This document shows, one piece after another, positions 15,147-26,424 of a stretch of 51,623 nucleotides of DNA. The position numbers were made by a program, and so were the translations under genes. The notes beneath the pieces were generated by a model that worked only from the letters and a program-made list of their open reading frames with translations, searched no databases and was not told where the DNA came from. Source of the stretch: Tubiluchus corallicola (Eukaryota > Priapulida > Priapulimorpha > Priapulimorphida > Tubiluchidae); the NCBI GenBank assembly GCA_030141605.1, contig JAQGDQ010001256.1, positions 1 to 51,623 on the forward strand, written 5' to 3'. Position 1 is the stretch's first letter. Every line of letters starts with the position of its first letter.

Positions 15147-18100
15147 CTATCCTCTGGTTCCGCGAGTCTCGTGATCGTAAAATACAGCCTGTTTGTAGAT
15201 GGGTGTCTTAACTATTGAGCGAATCGTGTTATCACCAGGTACTGATAACTGTAAAATAATAAGACAGTTCAGTTAACAACACGGCATGATATAACAAGGT
15301 GTCTTAAGTATTGAGTGGTGCTGATAACTGTAAAATAAAACAGTTCAGGTAGCAGCATGGCATGATATAACAGCATGTGATAACACACCATAACCAAAAC
15401 ATTTCTAATTATATAATACTCATTGAGTGGATGGTTGGAATAAACGTGAAATTATGATGTAAGCGGTGGATTTCTTGACATCTTGGCTTTTCGTAAGTGT
15501 TCGCTGCTTAAAATTATTCAAATTTCTGCGGCTTACCTAATGTTCATGCAAAAATATTAAGAAATTAGCTGTCTAATTTTTTGTAAAAGCTTATACTTTA
15601 GGCAGAAATTGTCTGTGTCCTGCTTTTCTTGAGTTGATGAATGACATCACTGGTGGAAGAATTGGAGCGCCCAGACACGAAATGATCGCGACTTCAAAGT
15701 GATTTTACTAATTACACGAGATGCTTATCACACTTTTACTATTAAATCCTAACTTTCTTTCCAGAACACTGAAATAAGCCCAACTTCCCAGAAGGTTTAG
15801 TCCTTCCTTTAAAGTGCAAAATTTCTCTTACCAGTGGATCTACGTTGATTATCTTCCTGTCTACTTTGTTTTTGAACAGCAGACCAGAACCTCTTTCCGT
15901 AATAACTTGATAGTTTGGCGTCGACTGACACTGGACCACCATTGAATCCCAATTGAAAAAACTAAGATAAATAGAAAAATCTAGTGTTGTTGAAACAATT
16001 ATGACTACTATGGTTTGAAGAAACCAAAAAACTTGAAATTTAGTTTTAAGATTTTATTCTGAAGTGCCTACATAAACAGTGAAGTAGTGCCATGTTGAAA
16101 AGCAGAAAACCAAGTGACCAAAACTACAGGTGAAATCATTTAGGTGTGAAAATAGGTTTAGAGATTATGCATTCACAAAGTCTGTAGAAGCCAATGAAAA
16201 TTTAAACAGTAAAGAGAAAGATTTAACCATTTTAACAAGAACACCTAAAGGTGGCAGCACTATGCAAAATTTAAAAAAGTATGATGAACATACAATATAA
16301 ATTTTAATTTAGAGTAATTAAAATGATTTTCTTCTGTCCGTACTATGTAAGGCTGCATTCACAATGATCTGCTAAAGTTGTCATTTGTGCTTGCTGAACA
16401 ACTTTAAGCAAACAAGCCACCATTTCTGATAAAAAGTATTAAGCCTGTTTGCAATTATAGTAAGCTACGTTCAGGTATAGCTCGAACACCTCGGGACCAG
16501 AAAACTTGTTTGACTTGTATGAGGGTACGAGTTAGACAATGTAACCAATTATTTAATAAAAGTTTTTATGAATAGTCAAAAATAAAATGGCTGGTCCACT
16601 TTTATTGTTTGAATGAATAGCATGGTTAATAGAACTATAAAGTTTTTATAAAGTTGTATTGTTTTAACTGTACACATTTGATGTGTTATTTAGACTACAG
16701 GCCTGTGTCCAATTTTCTGCCTTGTAACGGTTTGTTGTGAGACATTTTAGATGCCACATTGAAAAGTTTACCTTAGGTCTGTAAGTCGAGGCATCATTCG
16801 CTTCTTGCCGAGAAAAATCGGTTCAAAATCCTCTATTTTCAACCTGTGCGCATAATCTATGTAACCCGATACTTCTTGGTTTTTGGAATTCTTATCTCTT
16901 ACGAAAATTATTGTCTGAAAGTGAAAAACTAATCGTACACACTCTCTGATTTTCATCCCTATTCTTCCAAGATCAAAATGTGTCAGAGTAATCTCACAGG
17001 TAGTTAATAAGTGTGAGCTAGAACTGTGCTATATTCATAACTAGGACAACAAAAATATTTAAATAAATTTTATGTTCAAACCTACATAAGCTGCTAGTCG
17101 ATATAATATTGGACTAAATTCGACTCAGGGGGTCGAACTCCAAGATGGCATGGCGGTCTTGATATTGCGCATCAGGAAGATCCATTTTACTATCGTTGTG
17201 TAACCGATTACTTAACTACAAATGTTATGTTAGTTAACCAAGTTAATCTCTGTAAACTAGTACCATATACCTGTTATAGCATGTCATTTAACTCTCATAA
17301 AATAAAATATACAAAAACTACACTGTACGGAGTTTATTATCAGCACAAAAAAAAACTAACTCAGTAACAGCACTACACCCAAGGAGCACCTGTGTCAGAA
17401 ATCAAGGCTGTAGTGACCTCTGCATGCTTTTATACTGGCATTCCAGGTCAGCTGGCTTCTCACACCACGTGTAGGCCCAAACAAGACGTCTGGACCTACA
17501 AGAAAGGGGTGAGTCGCTGCTGACACGGAAGCAGGGCGTGTAGAGGGCGCTACACCTGACCCGACACAGGTGCCTCTGTAACAATATAATATTGATTAAT
17601 CTCTATTTATATTAATAGCGAAATATAAACAACGTAAACAGAAATACAGTCAGCCTCGGGTATAAGGGAGGGTTATTTCCGGACCCAAGATGTCCCTGAT
17701 ATCCGAAGTTGACCGTATTTAATTCAATTTCTACGTTCAAATCTGACCAGCAGTCAGTTTAAATGTGATATTGTTGTGTTTTGTTTCTCTCGGAAGGCTC
17801 GTAGAGAAAACCAGAAAACACTTCGTCAAATTAAACTAGTTTGTTAAGCGAGAATTCTACAACACAAAAGTATGAAGGAACGCGAAATGTTTACACTAAA
17901 CGTGAAAATCTGGAAAACGTTTGAGTGTATCTGAAAATACAAGTATACCAGAGAATGTGTAAGTGTACGTCTATGCGGAATCTGCATGTGTGAGTCTCAG
18001 AAGCCTGCTTCACCTTATATAGGGTGCCAGGGAACATTCTAGACGAGTCTTTCTAGAACATTCTAATGGAACATTCTAAAATGTTCTATTTAATTCTAAT

Positions 18101-19085
18101 AGATGCCAGCAATCTCTACAACAGATATAGTGACTAATCATTGTTTATATATTAATAGAGAAATAGGAATACAAGAAAATTTTAACTCACTGTTGCTCTG
18201 CCGCTGCGGTTTGCCTCTTCACGTTCAGCTAGGGCAAGCAGGAACGGATCTTTAATTGTTTTGCCCAAACTGGCCAATGGTCTGCAAAATGTTAATTCAG
18301 GGTAGCCATAAAATACGTTTGCTAGTGCTTGCTAGTGACAAATTTCAACACAGAAGTACCACAGTGTTCCCTCGCTACTTCGCGGTTCGTTTATTGAGGA
18401 CTCGCTGTTTTGTGGGTTTTCAAAAAATATTAATGTAAAATATTTATCGAGGTATTTTCGCTGTTTCGCGGGTTTTTGCGGTACTCCGTCTAAAGTATTT
18501 TTGCACATGCGTAGTACGTATTGTACAGTAATGTATAGATTTGATGAATTTTGCATGTGTAGGGTATCTATAAGAGTGTGGGGAGGGTTTATAAAGACTT
18601 AAAATAATGTATAACTACTAAAATAAGTATAGTGTCCCTAATTCGCGGAAATTCACTTATCGTGGGTGGGCCTGGATTGGAACACCCGCGATAAGTGAAG
18701 GAACATTGTACTCAACGAAAAGGCAGCGTAGCAATAACATTGTTTACACACTTTGATAAATCAGCTAAATTTAGCTTGTGGTGTGCTAGTAGATACGATT
18801 ACTTTAAACTTTCGATTTTAATTATTGCAGATTACAATTATTTGGAATGGTGTAACAATGTAGTTGTAATATATTTTTATATTTTTTATATTATTTCATT
18901 GAACGCATGAAATTTTCTAACTTTGTATGTACAAATAACTAAAAAATAAAGTAGATAATTAAAAATAAAAAATAACAAGTAAAAATGGATATGTGATAAA
19001 CTTGTAAATTAATGCATAGATATGTAGTAAGTAAACATAAATAAACACATAACTAGATAAATAAATAAAAACATACTTAAACAAG

Positions 19086-19120
<35 letters not shown>

Positions 19121-21696
19121 TGGTGGTGGTCGTGGTGGTGATCGTCGTAGCTTACCATATAATTATTATTTACAATTTTTGACAGGGAATTGATAGCAGA
19201 ATTGAAACATTTCAAAGTCCAAAACAGCACCATTATACAAAAGTTTAAAAAGTTCGTAATAACAAGTTCCTTTCCAGGCCCACCCGCGATAAGCGAGGGA
19301 ACACTGTACATATAAAGTATGGGAAACTCACAATAACAGAGTAGATATATTATATACTGCAACTTATTGGACTGGTGTTAATATCACCAGAAAAGTTTAG
19401 ACATTATTGGCTCACTGCTTCTCGTGTGAATTGTGCATTATAACTAGCCTTTTTATTAAATAGGCTATTTTAGTAGCCACAAATCATTAAATAGAATATA
19501 TATGCTTGCATAGCAAAATCGTCCATAACTCCGCAATTAATCTTTTCTAGTTATTCGCATATCCCGAATATCCATTTCATGATCATTTTGATACCAAACT
19601 AATTTATAAGCTGAGATAATCCACGTTGAAGTTAAAGTGCATGCTACGCACTGAAAAATGTAAAATTGAAAAAATCGCTATTAGAGTTAGTCCATTGTTC
19701 TTGGTCGCGTTTCTACAAAACACTTAGCAACTGCACAAATGTTGGTTGCTACAGACTTTGCATGAACACGTTGAGGTTATGTTTAAATCTACCAGATGGC
19801 TCTTCCTGACGAAGATCTGGGCTCGGCAACAGAAAAAAACCTGAAGCAAAATGACAGCTTCGATGAGCTAGTATCGGAGTTTGAAAATACAAGTTTTTTA
19901 CAATTGCAGTACTAGTTTCTAGTCAGAACAGTGGGCATGGTGTTATAAAACTAGATTTTTAGTACTTTGTTGACATTTTCGTAAAAATTTGATGCTAGAA
20001 TATAAAAGTACAATATATTTAGCATTCATTTTTATCAAAACAAAAAAATAACATTTTTTGACACAGATTTTTGGTGCACTCTACTTTAAGTAAATAAGTA
20101 AGTCAGTAAAAAAAATTTTTGTCTCTGAATGTTACAAAATAAACATAAACAAAAGGTAAAAGCTAAAACAAAGACGGAAAAGAGACGGGGTGGCGAAAAG
20201 AGCAAGGGTCACCAAGTCAAGCACCCCTATCCAAACTGAAGAAAATTAAATGACCTGTCAAGTCAGGTATGTACAAATGAAAATAATCAGCAACTTAACA
20301 AAATAAAATAAAAAACTAAATGAAGCAACAAGTTCAAATGAGTTTCGATTTCGAAACAGTAAATAAGTTTGGCAATGAGAAGAGGCAAAATTTAAATTAG
20401 CAAACAAAACAGAAAATTTAAACTCATCAAAAACAAAACTAATAATTACATATAAATCAAGAACTCAACCCAACAAGAAGAAGAAGAAGAAAAAATGAAG
20501 CAATGTCAAGTCATGAGTAAATCATTACCAGGTCAAGTACCTCTATCCATATTTAAAGGAAATTATATAAACCTGACAAGTACAGACAAGTTATAATAAT
20601 CAACATATTAAAAATAAAAAGAAAAAAATAAAGATGAATAACTAGGGAGATATTAGTAAAATGAATTCAGATGAGTTTATAATTAAGTGGCAACATAAAT
20701 CAATGAATAGAAAATGGTATGAAACAATATAAAAAAAACTAAAGCAATATTGAAGTACGTCAATTAACTTCAAGCACTTTGCAGCACCATAACTTATTTT
20801 GGACTGTTTTGGTTTGCAAGCACACATATTATGATTGTACTACACAAGCAAGTTCATATGTAATGACGATTCACGATGATAATTAATGAAAACAGCAATG
20901 AACGAAGATGATGATGACGATTCTCCCTTCGCAATGAATTTTAAGTAAAGAAATATTTGAACAATAACTTCTCTGCACTTTTGTCCGCATTCTTGTGCGC
21001 CTCTATAGCTGCCTTTCGTGCAAGGAACTCATCTCTTTTTACTACCTCACCGCTGCCCCTGTAACCAAGTTCTACAAGTTGCCTTGCCAATTCCTCATCC
21101 TGTTAGTAAAACGACCGTAAAGTTCTGTTACACTTATGCATGTCATAATTTAGTAGAAATATAGTTACTTACAAATTGTATATAGTATCTCTCAATTTAT
21201 TAAAGATAATAAAGTACTTATATCTTTATCTTCTTCTTCGTGATAATTTAATATATTAACTTCATCAAACTGAAGGCTTCAGTTAGCATATGGCTGTGCA
21301 TTCGACTTTGAAAATGCCATGTGCAAACTTTGTCCAGGGCACAACCATTTGATTTACAATGGAGTAGCAAAAAAAAAACTAAAGAGAGGAATGGAGCTCC
21401 TTAAAGCAGGACTAATTGTTGGAAAAAATTTAGAAAAGTATATGCACATTTAGCATTACGTAGACTTATAGTCGGTAATAGTTCACGTGGTTGAAGTTTC
21501 ATTTTTGCTTTTGCAGTAAAAGGAAAACTTAGCTATCACTATGCTTACCTACCTCAAGGTAATACAAATCAGTGGGTGTTATTTGAGAATCCAAAAAGTC
21601 TTCATAAGATTTAAATTCATTTATTACGTTATCTATTGGCAAAAATATCGAACTATCAAGCAAAAACACATTACTAATAACGGATTCGGGGTCCAT
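15147..21696 (-). CDS. CFAP299: Cilia- and flagella-associated protein 299, six exons, complete
   Basis: Homologue of human C4orf22/CFAP299, a protein tied to sperm flagella and motile cilia; its biochemical role is little known. Exons in transcript order: 21553-21696 (ATG at 21696), 20969-21099, 18191-18281, 16772-16914, 15832-15961, 15147-15248 (TAG 15149-15147). All phases agree and yield 246 aa; human has 233. Family blocks seen in order: [10 protein letters not shown] and [51 protein letters not shown] and [16 protein letters not shown] and INVDP; PGDNTIR and the C-terminal YDHETR. Exon 2 uses a weak donor (AA|GTTATT), chosen because it restores the phase and the conserved Lys. An X-box-like palindrome lies 14 bp upstream of the ATG. 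A minus-strand AATAAA at 14742-14737 is a candidate poly(A) signal. Introns hold two LTR-type fragments, MITEs and a nested LINE. Confidence 0.95.
15298..15375 (-). repeat. Decayed tandem copy of the start of CFAP299 exon 6
   Basis: 15201-15297 (the first part of exon 6, its acceptor and upstream intron) is repeated at 15298-15375 with an internal gap of about 17 bp. The copy keeps an acceptor (TTTTACAG) and the first codons TTATCA, but then loses the PGDN codons and meets TAA after seven codons. It lies about 60 bp upstream of the true acceptor. Confidence 0.75.
15420..15815 (+). repeat. Dispersed repeat family R1, copy b (CFAP299 intron 5)
   Basis: Matches copy a over the ATGACATCACTGGTGGAAGA block and the TTTTACTAATTACACGAGAT block, ending with CAGAAGGTTTAGTCCTTCC about 17 bp from the donor of CFAP299 exon 5. 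Confidence 0.6.
17272..17583 (-). mobile_element. LTR-like fragment (CFAP299 intron 3)
   Basis: On the minus strand it starts TGTTACAG and ends ATAACA. A TATAAAAGC box (about 17433) and AATAAA (near 17334) are in LTR-like order. No clean target duplication at these borders, but ATATAATATTG is repeated at about 17102-17112 and 17584-17594. Class uncertain. Confidence 0.4.
17647..17718. mobile_element. Collapsed pogo/Tigger-like terminal repeats
   Basis: ACAGTCAGCCTCGGGTATAA at the left and TATCCGAAGTTGACCGTA at the right are inverted versions of one Tigger-type end with almost no interior. Confidence 0.55.
17772..18123 (-). mobile_element. Solo LTR with heat-shock-element-like array
   Basis: TGTTGT...ACAACA ends flanked by GATAT on both sides (17767-17771, 18124-18128), the 5-bp duplication of an integrase insertion. 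On the minus strand CTATATAAGG (18022-18013) is a TATA box, with repeated GAA/TTC units (18032-18086) directly upstream. It lies 67 bp downstream of the CFAP299 exon 3 donor. No internal region is left. Confidence 0.8.
18362..18708. mobile_element. Tigger/pogo-like MITE
   Basis: Left end CAGTGTTCCCTCGCTACTTC, right end GCGATAAGTGAAGGAACATTG before TA, inverted versions of the Tigger-type terminus. 347 bp, non-coding, in CFAP299 intron 2. Confidence 0.8.
19089..19140. repeat. TA and GGTGGT microsatellites
   Basis: A (TA) run at about 19089-19117, followed by GGTGGTGGTGGTCGTGGTGG. Confidence 0.9.
19275..19306. mobile_element. Tigger/pogo-like terminal fragment
   Basis: CCCGCGATAAGCGAGGGAAC then ACTG before TA: one terminal repeat without its partner. 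Confidence 0.6.
19733..20830 (+). repeat. Dispersed repeat family R2, copy a, split by a LINE
   Basis: 19733-20085 plus 20765-20830 align collinearly with 34170-34570 (CACAAATGTTGGTTGCTA, ACAATTGCAGTACTAGTTT, GGTTTGCAAGCA). The middle is an inserted LINE tail. Confidence 0.65.
20088..20764 (-). mobile_element. LINE 3' region nested in repeat R2
   Basis: Reverse complement shares GACTTGGTGACC and TTTTCGCCACCCC with the 3' UTR of the LINE at 4836-5447 and ends in a TTACTTA-type tail. It interrupts R2 copy a at a point that is continuous in copy b. Confidence 0.6.
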
Positions 21697-21709
21697 CTTG
21701 CAAACTTCA

Positions 21710-21722
21710 GTTGCCTAGCAAC
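21710..21722 (-). promoter_or_regulatory. X-box-like RFX motif at the CFAP299 start
   Basis: GTTGCCTAGCAAC is a near-perfect inverted repeat (GTTGC / GCAAC) 14 bp upstream of the CFAP299 ATG, with a TATATA run directly behind it (21723-21730). RFX factors bind X-boxes built from such half sites and switch on ciliary genes in animals (established knowledge). The half-site spacing is one base shorter than the classic 14-mer. Function here is inferred. Confidence 0.6.
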
Positions 21723-23171
21723 ATATATAGTTAAAACGTAGCCCTTCATTTTCTAACAAACACAATTGAAGTTAGTCTAACTTAATTTTTTATCGTGTTT
21801 TCGCGACTGATGTGATACATATTTCAGAAATTACTAATAATAACACAAAAAACCTCAAGAACAATACAGAAGAGGTTTGCACCATTAGAGGAGCAACTAG
21901 TCATCAACATAGATGAGTAGAGCTATCTTGGTTTTTAGTGACACATATCTGTAAGGTGGCAGTAAAGAATATGCACTTTGTAGTAAATCCATGCCTACCC
22001 AGACTTCACAGAAATTTAGCAAAGGTCTTCAAAACTTTTCACGCTATACTGACTTATTACATAATTATGAATTCAAATATTACCACGAGGTAGGCATAGT
22101 TTTTTAGTCTCGATTTCTATTAATTTTTCGTGTGTTTCGTAGCATGTTTTTGTCACACGTATCCTAGCACACGTGACTCGCATCCCACATTTATAGAGCA
22201 GAATATTCTCCATAATAAACACAAAACATCTTATAACACTGAACAATGTAGTTTATTTGCTTGGTTTTCATAACTAACAAGAACAAATTACTTCTCAAGA
22301 ATCTTAACTTAAGTTTAGGTTTATATTTATAATAATAATGGCCTAAAATAATAGTTGTAGCACTAACTTTGATTTGCTGCTAATTTTGATTAGCACTATC
22401 TGATGATAGCCATTAGCATAAATAGTCAAAATTCAGGAGCCTCTTTGATGTAATATTGTGTACATTGTTGGTCATTCAAAATAATCAATGCCACTTAAGT
22501 TCATTTTACAAAACAGCATCAAATATAATTCATCAGAACAGAAAGTGAAAAACAATGTGTCCATGACTTTAAATTTACAATATGCAAATCTGCAATGTAT
22601 GTACAAACATTTGTATTTACAAATTATAGCAAAACATTGCAAAAATAAATACCACACAGCAGCATTGTACAGTCTATACACCTGGTAGAAATAAAGTTAC
22701 AAAAATATCAGTTTTCTTACAAGTTTCTGCTCTTAATGCATATTAAATAACATGGTGAATAAACTTGTAAGCTGAACCTATTAGTATCGTACTTATAAAT
22801 ACCTAAAAACTACACCAGCAGTACTTACAAATGATGCAACAGTCATCAAATTTCCATGTATTTACAACTAATGTCTCAAAAATAATGCGTAATAAATTAT
22901 TTGAATACATAGCAATATATTTAAGTTTTGCATCCCTCAGTTAGTTAGGCTTCTACATAGGCCACAACACTATTTTAACATTGATCATGCGATGCACTAG
23001 GTTAACACAGTACAATCTAGGGTGGAAGGTCTTGACATGAAGCTAAATTTTAAATGCCACAGCAGAACACACTCTTAGCTAATTTTTCTCGCAGAACAAA
23101 TATTTGAAATTTCGAGGTTGACTAGTTGCACCAATCAGAGTACTAAGAAATTTGCAAGAAACAACGAACCA
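21723..23171. other. AT-rich intergenic DNA upstream of CFAP299
   Basis: No exon, transposon end or tandem repeat recognised on either strand; short chance frames only. Confidence 0.5.
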
Positions 23172-23499
23172 CAGTCACACCTCGTTATAATGTACACCGC
23201 CTTTATAATACCAACTTTGCTTTATTGCCAAATTTTTAGCAAAACAAAACATCTTATTTCCGGAGATTAATGCACCGCCTTTATAATACCAACTTTGCTT
23301 AATGCCCAAATTTTTAGCAAAACAAAACATCTTATTTCCAGAGATTAATGCACCGCCTTTATAATACCAACTTTGCTTAATGCCCAAATTTTTAGTAAAA
23401 AAAACATCTTATTTGTAGAGATTAATGCACCTCGTATTGTACCAAATTGCTTAATGCTGACTTTTTTCCAGTCCCAAATTAGATAAAGAGGCTTGACTG
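23172..23499. mobile_element. Tigger-like MITE with internal 78-bp tandem repeat
   Basis: Ends CAGTCACACCTCGTTATAAT and, reversed, CAGTCAAGCCTCTTTATCTA. Between them a 78-bp unit starting CACCGCCTTTATAATACC is repeated about three times (from 23195, 23273, 23351). Confidence 0.65.
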
Positions 23500-23587
23500 T
23501 ATTCTAATTTCAGCTCGTTGAACTGTCATGTAGTGCGAACCAATGTGCCATTTTGGTAAAAGATTCTAAATCTCAAATAAAGTTATT

Positions 23588-24002
23588 AATAAAGCAAAGC
23601 AAAGGAGAAGAAAATGGGTGTGGTGGAGATGAGGATGTTGAGATGGATGGTGGGAATAACAAGAAGAGATAAAATTAGAAATAATAATATCGGAGGAACA
23701 GTGAAAGTAGTGGAAGCATCGAAAAAGATACAAGAGGCAAGATTGCGATGGTATGGACACATGCAAAGAAGAGTCGGGGAAGATCATGTGGGAACGGCGG
23801 TCATGGAAATGGAAGTGCTGGGAACGAGAAGAAGGGGACGACCCAAGCGGAGATGGTTTGAATGTATTAATGGAAACCTTAGAGAGAAGAACATAAATGA
23901 AGAGATGGTCAACAACAGGAATGCGTGGAGAAGACTCATTCACAACGGCGACCCCGCATAGGGAAAAGCTGGGAAGAAGAAGAAGAATAAAGCAAAGCAA
24001 AG
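23588..24002 (+). mobile_element. 5'-truncated LINE with exact 17-bp target-site duplication
   Basis: AATAAAGCAAAGCAAAG flanks the insert at 23588-23604 and 23986-24002. Inside, an intact 115-codon frame (23614-23961) reads EMRMLRWMVGITRRDKIRN, RLRWYGHM and GRPKRRW, the C-terminus of a LINE reverse transcriptase. A GAA-type tail precedes the second repeat. Confidence 0.9.
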
Positions 24003-24520
24003 AGGTAGCCAAAGTCAGAACACTAATTCTTGCTATGGACTTTGATGGTATTATTATGCCCATTGCAGAATGACTGTTAAATCCACTATCTCATCTGCAT
24101 TAAATGTTACCTGTGTCTGCGGTACTGTGAGCAGACTGGACAAAACAGTTGGAAAATCAGTGCAGGTGTAACAACACCCCCCCCCCAATACTCAACGAAA
24201 ATCGGAAGATGCCAAAGACCAGCATAATATTCGTAGCTTATGACTGAAAATAATCGTTTTTTTACCAAAGGAAGGAGCCACAGTGACGTATTCAATTCTC
24301 AGTTCATAAAAATGGAATTCTTGTATCCAATTTATTCGTAAGAGGAAGTCGGTGCTGTTGCTTAACAAGGTGGGGGCTGTAGTTTCTAGAGAAACGATTT
24401 TCTGTTAAAGAATTCCACAGACAAGAGACTTGAATGAAAGGCGAATTTACGAAGAATATGTATGGTCGCGTACGTATGTACGAATGGTTGAGTACACCGA
24501 CAATGTGGAAAACTTTAATA
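24003..24520. other. Intergenic stretch, no gene seen
   Basis: Only a C-run near 24176-24186 stands out. Confidence 0.5.
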
Positions 24521-24944
24521 CACTCGTATGTCAGTTTGTCGGACCTCACTTTTATGGAGGATATCGAAAAACTCTAACAAAACCTGGTCCATAGAAAGTC
24601 CTGCATACTACGGACACAGTTCGTTATTTCGCAAGCTGACCACTAGCTGGCGGGCCGTCACTTTGTTTACATCCAAACAGCATGTAATGGCACGTGTGTA
24701 GCTTGTCAGCATGTTTACTGGTTTAATTGATTTAGAGTCAATTATGTGGAGTTATTTGAGTCAACTGCCGACAGTTTTTGTATACTTTTGCATAGGAACG
24801 ATTGGTACTAAACGTTTCTGAGACATCAAGCGATCGATTCTACATTACCGTGAGTCTAATACACGGCGCCTACTGTAACAGCTTAGTATCGGAAAATGCG
24901 GACCGACGTCACCCACTTTTGTCCGGCAAACCGAGATATGAGTG
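24521..24944. mobile_element. MITE family M2 (TA target, pogo/mariner-like), full copy
   Basis: Ends CACTCGTATGTCAGTTTGTC and, reversed, CACTCATATCTCGGTTTGCC, flanked by TA on both sides. 424 bp. Contains the core shared with M1. Confidence 0.78.
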
Positions 24945-25140
24945 TATATACACAACTTAGGCCCAGAAAACACCTTGTTAACTGGCTCCCAGGGACTTTT
25001 TAAAAACCGTAAAGAGAGTACAAGGTTTTCGAGCAAAAGGAAAGCATGGGAATGTTTACTTTTTACGAGGCTGCAATATTTGTATATAATATGAATGCAT
25101 CCGCTATGATAACCAAATTTACAGGCACTAGTATTCATAC

Positions 25141-26227
25141 ACAGGTGATGAAGTAGCCATACACAGTTATTTAGCATGTCACAGGTGATGAAGTAGCCAT
25201 ACACAGTTATTTAGCATGTCACAGGTGATCAAGTAGCCATACACAGTTATTTAGCATGTCACAGGTGATCAAGTAGCCATACACAGTTGTTTAGCATGTC
25301 ACAGGTGATCAAGTAGCCATACACAGTTATTTAGCATGTCACAAGTGATCAAGTAGCCATACACAGTGGTTTAGCATGTCACAGATGATCAAGTAGCCAT
25401 ACACAGTTATTTAGCATGTCACAAGTGATCAAGTAGCCATACACAGTTATTTAGCATGTCACAGGTGATGAAGTAGCCATACACAGTTGTTTAGCATGTC
25501 ACAGGTGATGAAGTAGCCATACACAGTTGTTTAGCATGTCACAGGTGATGAAGTAGCCATACACAGTTGTTTAGCATGTCACAGGTGATGAAGTAGCCAT
25601 ACACAGTTGTTTAGCATGTCACAGGTGATCAAGTAGCCATACACAGTGGTTTAGCATGTCACAGGTGATGAAGTAGCCATACACAGTTGTTTAGCGCGTC
25701 ACAGGTGAAGAAGTAGCCATACACAGTTATTTAGCATGTCACAGGTGATCAAATAGCCATACACAGTTATTTAGCATGTCACAGGTGATCAAGTAGCCAT
25801 ACACAGTTATTTAGCATGTCACAGGTGATGAAGTAGCCATACACAGTTGCTTAGCATGTCACAGGTGATGAAGTAGCCATACACAGTTATTTAGCATGTC
25901 ACAGGTGATCAAGTAGCCATACACAGTGGTTTAGCATGTCACAGGTGATGAAGTAGCCATACACAGTGGTTTAGCATGTCACAGATGATCAAGTAGCCAT
26001 ACACAGTTGTTTAGCATGTCACAGGTGATGAAGTAGCCATACACAGTTGTTTAGCATGTCACAGGTGATCAAGTAGCCATACACAGTGGTTCAGCATGTC
26101 ACAGGTGATGAAGTAGCCATACACAGTTGTTTAGCATGTCACAAGTGATGAAGTAGCCATACACAGTTGCTTAGCATGTCACAGGTGATGAAGTAGCCAT
26201 ACACAGTGGTTTAGCATGTCACAGGTG
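25141..26227. repeat. 40-bp minisatellite, 27 copies
   Basis: Exact 40-bp period, unit ACAGGTGATGAAGTAGCCAT + ACACAGTTGTTTAGCATGTC. Copies vary mostly at two places: GATG or GATC, and TTAT / TTGT / TGGT / TTGC. It starts about 200 bp downstream of the SIRT1 stop; no poly(A) signal was seen between, so the SIRT1 3' UTR may run into it. Confidence 0.95.
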
Positions 26228-26424
26228 GCACACTACCGATTAAACAGGGTGGTCATGTGACACGCTTACTTGCTTAGTGCGGCTGGAATGATCCGCGTCA
26301 TCAAACCAATCCACATTGGTAAAACTAGCCGCTGTGTTTCCGTGGCAACTACACATACACACACACACCCAATACTCACTATTGCGCAGTAAGTCAAGAA
26401 GCAGTTAATGAAACAGACTCTACA

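Noticed and set aside
17084-17150. GGGTCGAACTCC as a tRNA B box
   Set aside because: One base off in spacing, no A box and no cloverleaf; not a tRNA gene.
23175-23387. ORF with repeated GIKQSWYYKGG
   Set aside because: A 78-bp tandem repeat inside a Tigger-like MITE.
23614-23961. 115-aa ORF as a host gene
   Set aside because: It is the C-terminus of a LINE reverse transcriptase bounded by target-site duplications.
25141-26227. CRISPR-like array of regular repeats
   Set aside because: Repeats are directly adjacent with no spacers, and the DNA is animal; it is a minisatellite.
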